Positions 7,901-10,929 of a stretch of 10,929 nucleotides of DNA are shown one piece after another (position 1 is the first letter of the stretch; the number at the start of each line of letters is the position of its first letter). Source of the DNA: Balneolia bacterium. GTDB lineage: Bacteria > Bacteroidota > Rhodothermia > Balneolales > Cyclonatronaceae. A model generated the notes under the pieces. That model worked only from the letters and a program-made list of their open reading frames with translations. It was not told where the DNA came from and did no database searches. The stretch spans positions 1 to 10,929 of the forward strand of contig PXDL01000225.1 in assembly GCA_003566395.1 (NCBI GenBank), written 5' to 3'. The position numbers and the translations under genes were made by a program.

Positions 7901-9172
7901 GTCTTCAGTAAACGCCACATTGGTTACCTGCACCAAACGCGACTGATAGGTTGGGAAATCGCTTTGAAGCTCTTCGAGGCTCAACACGATAGGCTCCACG
8001 GGGTTTCCGGCAGAGCTCGCCTCGCCGAAATCGGTCCAGGCGCTAAGCTGATTCTGACCGTTGAATACAACAAGTGTACCTACTGCGCGGGTAATGCCGT
8101 CACCGGGTGTGTATTCTGTGGTTACGCGGCCCGGCTGGTCATCAACAAGAATACCGAGTTCGCCGTCGTCCAGAAACTTGCGGTTCCGGAAACCGTCGCC
8201 ACCGAGAAAGGTAACTTCAGAATCAATGGCGTAGATTACATCGGAATCTCCGTCGCGAAACTCACCAATGGAAGAGACCAATACGGGTGCGGCAAAATTC
8301 ACACTCCAAATCTGATTTGCCAGACGCTCTTCAGAATCCGCCTGAGCAATTACGGTCCACTCAAGCTCAACAGATGTTCCTTCGTCAACACCAAGCATGG
8401 AAAGTGCATTGTACACAGTGCCTTTCGTTATGGTAAGCATTGAAGCTGTTCCTGAATCATCAGAAGGGATTTCAAGCAGCGGCTCATCGAAGCCTTCACC
8501 GGGAGCATTAGCAACCCACATATAGGTTTCAGCTCCGTCTGCATCTTCCCAGTCGATTACGATTTCAGATGAATCCCCTTCGTAAACGGCAACACGCGCG
8601 TTATTTGGAGGGCTTAAGAGTGAAAACGGACCGATAAGACCGGGCTCAACATCTGTGAAGCCTACAAGCTGAACATCCCGAAGTCTTTTACCTGACGGGC
8701 TGTTTTCACGAATCCAACGGATCACAACATTATCTCCGGAAACTGTTATCCCCTGCTCCGAAGTCAAATATGTAGCATCAGTTGGTATGGGTGAATCATA
8801 TTCCTGGGCGGTCCAGGTGGTTCCACCATCGTTGGAAACCTGAACGGTAAGCGGACCGTCGCCGCCGCTGCCAAACTTGGCGACATCAAAAAAGAGAGTT
8901 ACAGAGTCGAATTCACCGAGATCAAGAACCGGCGTTTGGAGCACGGAGGCCGCATCTTCAAATAGAGCATACCCTCCTGCCGCTGTTCTGAAATCGATTT
9001 GAGAAGCCGTCCATCCGTCGGGCAAACTGCCGTCCCGGAGCTCCTCATCTAAAACTACGGTTTCCTGGGCATACAGCTGAGTACTGAATGCAACAAGAAC
9101 CAAAGGAAGTAGCCAAAAGAGCTTATTAAAGCGCTTTCTCAGGCTGGTATCAGGTTTTATCATAATTACCAT
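4988..9172 (-). CDS. Multidomain secreted protein with type IX sorting domain (SusE-like, OB-like, chitobiase C-terminal-like and DUF4397 domains)
   Basis: This 1394-residue protein starts with a signal peptide (basic RKRFNK, hydrophobic core to about residue 30, probable cleavage after YA at 35). A choice-of-anchor/MAM-like beta domain follows (about 37-175), then a SusE-like Ig domain (FSLLSPPN, about 183-295). Next come two copies of a module made of a DUF5689/OB-like part and a CHB_HEX-type chitobiase C-terminal-like part (300-580 and 583-870). A third OB-like module lies at 871-957, with a further beta region to about 1065. Two DUF4397-like domains cover about 1077-1185 and 1192-1290. 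A type A Por sorting domain (QNYPNPFNPTT, about 1309-1394) ends it. No catalytic motif is visible, so an adhesive, glycan-binding or surface-structural role is inferred. The upstream AAAGAG abuts the first ATG but sits 9 bases from the Met4 ATG (9163), which may be the real start. It has its own promoter and terminator. Confidence 0.9.
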   Translation of the reverse strand: MVIMIKPDTSLRKRFNKLFWLLPLVLVAFSTQLYAQETVVLDEELRDGSLPDGWTASQIDFRTAAGGYALFEDAASVLQTPVLDLGEFDSVTLFFDVAKFGSGGDGPLTVQVSNDGGTTWTAQEYDSPIPTDATYLTSEQGITVSGDNVVIRWIRENSPSGKRLRDVQLVGFTDVEPGLIGPFSLLSPPNNARVAVYEGDSSEIVIDWEDADGAETYMWVANAPGEGFDEPLLEIPSDDSGTASMLTITKGTVYNALSMLGVDEGTSVELEWTVIAQADSEERLANQIWSVNFAAPVLVSSIGEFRDGDSDVIYAIDSEVTFLGGDGFRNRKFLDDGELGILVDDQPGRVTTEYTPGDGITRAVGTLVVFNGQNQLSAWTDFGEASSAGNPVEPIVLSLEELQSDFPTYQSRLVQVTNVAFTEDGNFSNGTNYDLVDADDSSIEGFFRTDFFNRDYIGDPIPQDPLNITGFTLTRENTINLVVARDSDDFEVLSDEDQVATPSFDPSPGTFPDEVTVSISTSTPDATIYYTVNGTEPTTDSEVYDGPLTFTETTTLSAFAVADGFTDSDVVTGEYVIEDVVTITTIAELRQQENMGTVTFSGEAILTFQQDFRNQKFIQDETGGILIDDAPAGNFNPGVITTEYEVGDALTGLTGTVSVFGNMVQFVPAEDPGAPVSSGNEVEPLEISLDELYSDFDLYQSRLVTVTGVVFPEASGNFANGQVYDLQDIDDPSIDGLFRSTFFGVDYIGTAVPSVPQNITGLPNSRADGDYLTARNQADFETFSSDDQVAAPSIEPASGLYTEPVEVTMSVEDDQATITYTLNGSEPTEGSTEYTGPFTVDETTIVQARAFRPGFEPSSVVSATYNFPVEVNLAEARELEIGTAVRVTGLITTPDFGFNNAEFYIQDEVGGIKVRWAGFGGGNDPDTPFAEGQEVELVGTIDQRFQEILVAPVEFDVLSEGNPLPEPTPIEDYDAQWTIDSSEQGRRVTMLEVSLVDPSQWPVDPIGSGSGLTVQAVDADGNIYDIRIDRDESFFDGSPVPPAVFNLTGVLGQFEDNAQIFPFYEDELEEVLQDPLVQIIHNAADPALASVDIYINGDLAFGGVDFRSATESMMVPGDEAFTVSITSAGDELEDALYEAEVTLDKGESYYIIAQGVIDESAFDENPDGISIGFELDIIEGAVFESSEPTNFEFAIYHGVTDAPAVDVVARDLALLAGDLSYTDVTEDYISISADAYILDINAAGTGTTVASFNVDLSPLQGQIGLVLASGFLNAEQGESFGLLVILPDGNSLLLEPETSNEYTGDIPTEFALQQNYPNPFNPTTQISYALPEAVHVQIDVFNVTGQRVATLVNGQQAAGVHAVQFDASRFSSGVYLYRIQAGSFNEVRKMMLVK
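6563..8275 (-). repeat. Tandem duplication of a ~280-residue OB-like plus chitobiase-C-terminal-like module
   Basis: The two copies are encoded at about 7433-8275 (residues 300-580) and 6563-7426 (583-870). Matching landmarks in order are FRNRKF/FRNQKF, GILVDD/GILIDD, VTTEYTPGD/ITTEYEVGD, YQSRLVQVT/YQSRLVTVT, DSSIEGFFRT/DPSIDGLFRS, YIGDPIP/YIGTAVP with NITG, DQVATPS/DQVAAPS, and YTVNGTEPT/YTLNGSEPT. Divergence is substantial, so the duplication is old. A third, partial copy follows (FYIQDEVGGI, 903-912). Confidence 0.85.
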
Positions 9173-9188
9173 CTCTTTGTTAATAAAT

Positions 9189-9219
9189 AAATGTAGCTGT
9201 TACAGTCTTTAAATGTAGC
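9189..9219. repeat. Direct repeat AAATGTAGC in the leader/promoter of the secreted protein gene
   Basis: AAATGTAGC occurs at 9189-9197 and 9211-9219, a 22-base period or about two helical turns. The distal copy covers the predicted -10 box. The repeat could be a tandem operator or an alternative -10; the function is not established. Confidence 0.45.
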
Positions 9220-9240
9220 GTTTCTGGGCGGGCTATTCAA
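9212..9240 (-). promoter_or_regulatory. Predicted promoter of the large secreted protein gene
   Basis: On the minus strand TTGAAT (complement of 9235-9240) and TACATT (complement of 9212-9217) are exactly 17 bases apart and match the sigma-70 consensus at 4 of 6 positions each. The architecture is the same as the predicted pckG promoter. It would give a leader of about 35-45 bases. Confidence 0.45.
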
Positions 9241-9295
9241 TAAGCTACTGTTACTGATTTGTTATAATTCAGCAAGAAACCCCTTCTATCCCGCC

Positions 9296-9337
9296 AAAAA
9301 AAAAGCGAAGCCGGACACAGTTAAGCGCCCGGCTTCG
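9296..9337 (-). terminator. Rho-independent terminator of the dehydrogenase-like gene
   Basis: CGAAGCCGG (9306-9314) and CCGGCTTCG (9329-9337) form a 9-pair perfect GC-rich stem with a 14-base loop. On the minus strand it is followed closely by nine T residues (the complement of the A-run 9296-9304). It lies about 40 bases past the stop codon. It separates this gene from the promoter of the large secreted protein gene. Confidence 0.92.
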
Positions 9338-9375
9338 GAAAAACCTTTGTCAATGATTTAAGGAGAACACATCTC

Positions 9376-10929
9376 TTATTTTATCAGCATCATTTGGCGG
9401 CTGATGTTGAGATCATCTGTGCGAAGCTGATAAATGTACAATCCGCTGGCAAGCCCGGATGCATCAAAACGCACATCGTGCCGACCGGACGAAAACTGCT
9501 GTTCGGTTACGGTGCCCACACTCCTGCCGTTGATATCGTACACCTCAATCCTCACAAACTGAGACTCGGGGAGTTCAAAGCTGATGGTCGTTGTCGGGTT
9601 GAACGGATTCGGATAATTCTGCATCAGCGTGATTTTTTCCGGAAGATCGCCTCCGGGTTCGGTTGAAACCGGCGTTTCTATCCGGAATGGGACGACCACG
9701 GAATAGTCGCTCTCTCCCACTTCATTCTCTGCGCGGACCCGCAGCCATACATCGGTATCGGCGCCGTCCCAGGAAAGCGTTTGAGTTGTTTCAGAGGTGG
9801 TGCCTTCAAACAGGATTTCATCAAAATCGGGATCAGCCGCGATTTGATACCCATAGGTTTCGGCCCCCAAATCTTCATTCCAGCTGATTACAAATTCAGG
9901 CTGGACGATATCATCCGGCTCCGGCTCAACTACCTGTGGTGCCGCCGGGGAAGCAAGGAGCGTGTAGATACGCCCGTTGCTGTACGAAAGAATATATACT
10001 TCACCGAAAGCGTCCTCACCGAAGGAAGAAATATTGTAGGGCGTATTGGCCAGCTCGGTGTTTGAGTGTACGGTTTCGGTATCCGAATCGTAATCCAGCG
10101 CCCATACACGGCCTGAAATAAAATCTCCGTAAATATACCGACCGGTCAATGCACTGTTGCGTTCGCCCCGGTAGATGTAGCCACCCGTAATAGAGCGATC
10201 ACCCTGATTATGGTTGTATTCGAATATCGGCATTTCAAGCCCCTCGGTATCGCAGGTAGTGCCGATCGGGTAGCAATGGGAGCCTTCAATAATATTCCAG
10301 CCGTAGTTCTTTCCGTTCTCTATGATGTGAATTGCCTCCCAGGCATTCTGACCCACATCGCCGGTCCAGAGCTCTCCGGTTTCACGATCGAAGGAAAAAC
10401 GCCAGGGATTTCGCAAGCCCCAGGCAAAGATTTCGTGTTCTCCCCCTCCGTTCAGCAGAAAAGGATTATCGGCCGGGATGTTATACGTGGCGCCTTCGGT
10501 ATCCACATCAATACGAAGCATGGCTCCCAGCAGGTTCGAGGTATTCTGCGCGTTTCCCTGCGGATCGCCTCCGCTGCCGCCGTCGCCCGAGGCAATATAA
10601 AGGTATCCGTCCGGACCGAAAGAAATCTGGCCTCCGTTATGGTTTCCGAACGGCTGATTAAACTCCAGCAATATTTCCTCGCTGTCCGTATCCGGGACTC
10701 CATCTGTATCCAGGCTAAACCGGGATATTACGCTTCGCAGCGGTGACGGAGCCGTATAATAGACATAAAATCTACCTGAATCGTGGTAATCGGGAGCAAA
10801 TGCAAGACCCAACAGGCCCCTTTCTCCACCCGATATAAGACGATCGGAAATATCAAACCATGACTCTGCCTGAGGATTTTCATCATCGGTATCAAGCACA
10901 TAAACCTGACCAGGCTGGGAAAGAAGATA
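9376..10929 (-). CDS. Glucose/sorbosone (PQQ-dependent) sugar dehydrogenase-like secreted protein with FN3-like and type IX sorting domains, 5' partial
   Basis: The frame is open to the right edge. The residues before the GTG at 10899 (LSQPGQVYVLD) continue the family's first strand, so that GTG is not the start. Numbering from it, the GSDH six-bladed propeller covers about 1-320. It has SGGERGLLGLAF (23-34), NHNGGQISFGPDGYLYIASGDGG (with His87, the expected catalytic base), LLGAMLRIDVD (123-133), GLRNPWRFSFD (161-171, with Arg163 as a cofactor-site candidate), NYGWN (198-202) and GGYIYRG (239-245). Cys209 and Cys216 could form a disulfide. An FN3-like domain follows (about 320-408), then a Por sorting domain with QNYPNPFNPTT (427-437) ending at 507. 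Relatives oxidise sugars in the periplasm or outside the cell using PQQ, but some family members lack proven activity, so the substrate is unknown. The signal peptide lies outside the window. Confidence 0.9.
   Translation of the reverse strand, partial: YLLSQPGQVYVLDTDDENPQAESWFDISDRLISGGERGLLGLAFAPDYHDSGRFYVYYTAPSPLRSVISRFSLDTDGVPDTDSEEILLEFNQPFGNHNGGQISFGPDGYLYIASGDGGSGGDPQGNAQNTSNLLGAMLRIDVDTEGATYNIPADNPFLLNGGGEHEIFAWGLRNPWRFSFDRETGELWTGDVGQNAWEAIHIIENGKNYGWNIIEGSHCYPIGTTCDTEGLEMPIFEYNHNQGDRSITGGYIYRGERNSALTGRYIYGDFISGRVWALDYDSDTETVHSNTELANTPYNISSFGEDAFGEVYILSYSNGRIYTLLASPAAPQVVEPEPDDIVQPEFVISWNEDLGAETYGYQIAADPDFDEILFEGTTSETTQTLSWDGADTDVWLRVRAENEVGESDYSVVVPFRIETPVSTEPGGDLPEKITLMQNYPNPFNPTTTISFELPESQFVRIEVYDINGRSVGTVTEQQFSSGRHDVRFDASGLASGLYIYQLRTDDLNISRQMMLIK

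Noticed and set aside
7964..8443. 159-codon plus-strand frame opposite the large secreted protein
   Set aside because: It is a shadow of the 1394-residue gene, which has a signal peptide, repeated domains and a sorting domain.
10210..10746. 178-codon plus-strand frame opposite the dehydrogenase-like gene
   Set aside because: It is a shadow of the GSDH-family frame, whose motifs are well conserved on the minus strand.
4988..10929. Possible operon of the two secreted proteins
   Set aside because: A strong terminator with nine T residues (9296-9337) and a separate promoter (9212-9240) lie between them, so co-transcription is unlikely.

Overview
The window looks like chromosomal DNA from a bacterium of the Fibrobacterota-Chlorobiota-Bacteroidota (FCB) group. 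The best guess is a marine or halophilic Balneolota or Rhodothermota relative. The main evidence is two secreted proteins that end in a type IX secretion (Por) C-terminal sorting domain with the core NYPNPFNPTT. A SusE-like domain, a tricorn-type protease and a GTP-type PEP carboxykinase fit that placement. The lineage is inferred from protein character only; there is no rRNA or other phylogenetic marker here.

Layout. (1) Bases 1-2136, plus strand: the 3' two thirds of a tricorn-family S41 peptidase, cut by the left edge. (2) Bases 2137-2545: a convergent intergenic region with a TATCAG-rich repeat tract, a long two-part hairpin, the pckG terminator and a short ACT microsatellite. (3) Bases 2546-4387, minus strand: complete pckG. 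(4) Bases 4388-4987: the pckG leader with a good -35/-10 pair, a hairpin exactly at the predicted transcript start, several upstream palindromes, and the terminator of the next gene. (5) Bases 4988-9172, minus: a 1394-residue multidomain secreted protein. (6) Bases 9173-9375: its promoter region and the terminator of the following gene. (7) Bases 9376-10929, minus: a glucose/sorbosone (PQQ-dependent) dehydrogenase-like beta-propeller with an FN3-like domain and a sorting domain, cut by the right edge.

The three minus-strand genes run in the same direction. Each of the two complete ones has its own predicted promoter, and each of the three has a hairpin terminator, so they look like separate transcription units rather than an operon. 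Functionally the window mixes central metabolism (gluconeogenesis), protein or peptide turnover, and cell-surface or secreted proteins of the type IX pathway. I see no mobile element, CRISPR array, tRNA, phage gene or defence system, and no convincing new multi-gene system. The points most worth checking are the tandem module duplication in the large secreted protein and the regulatory architecture in front of pckG.
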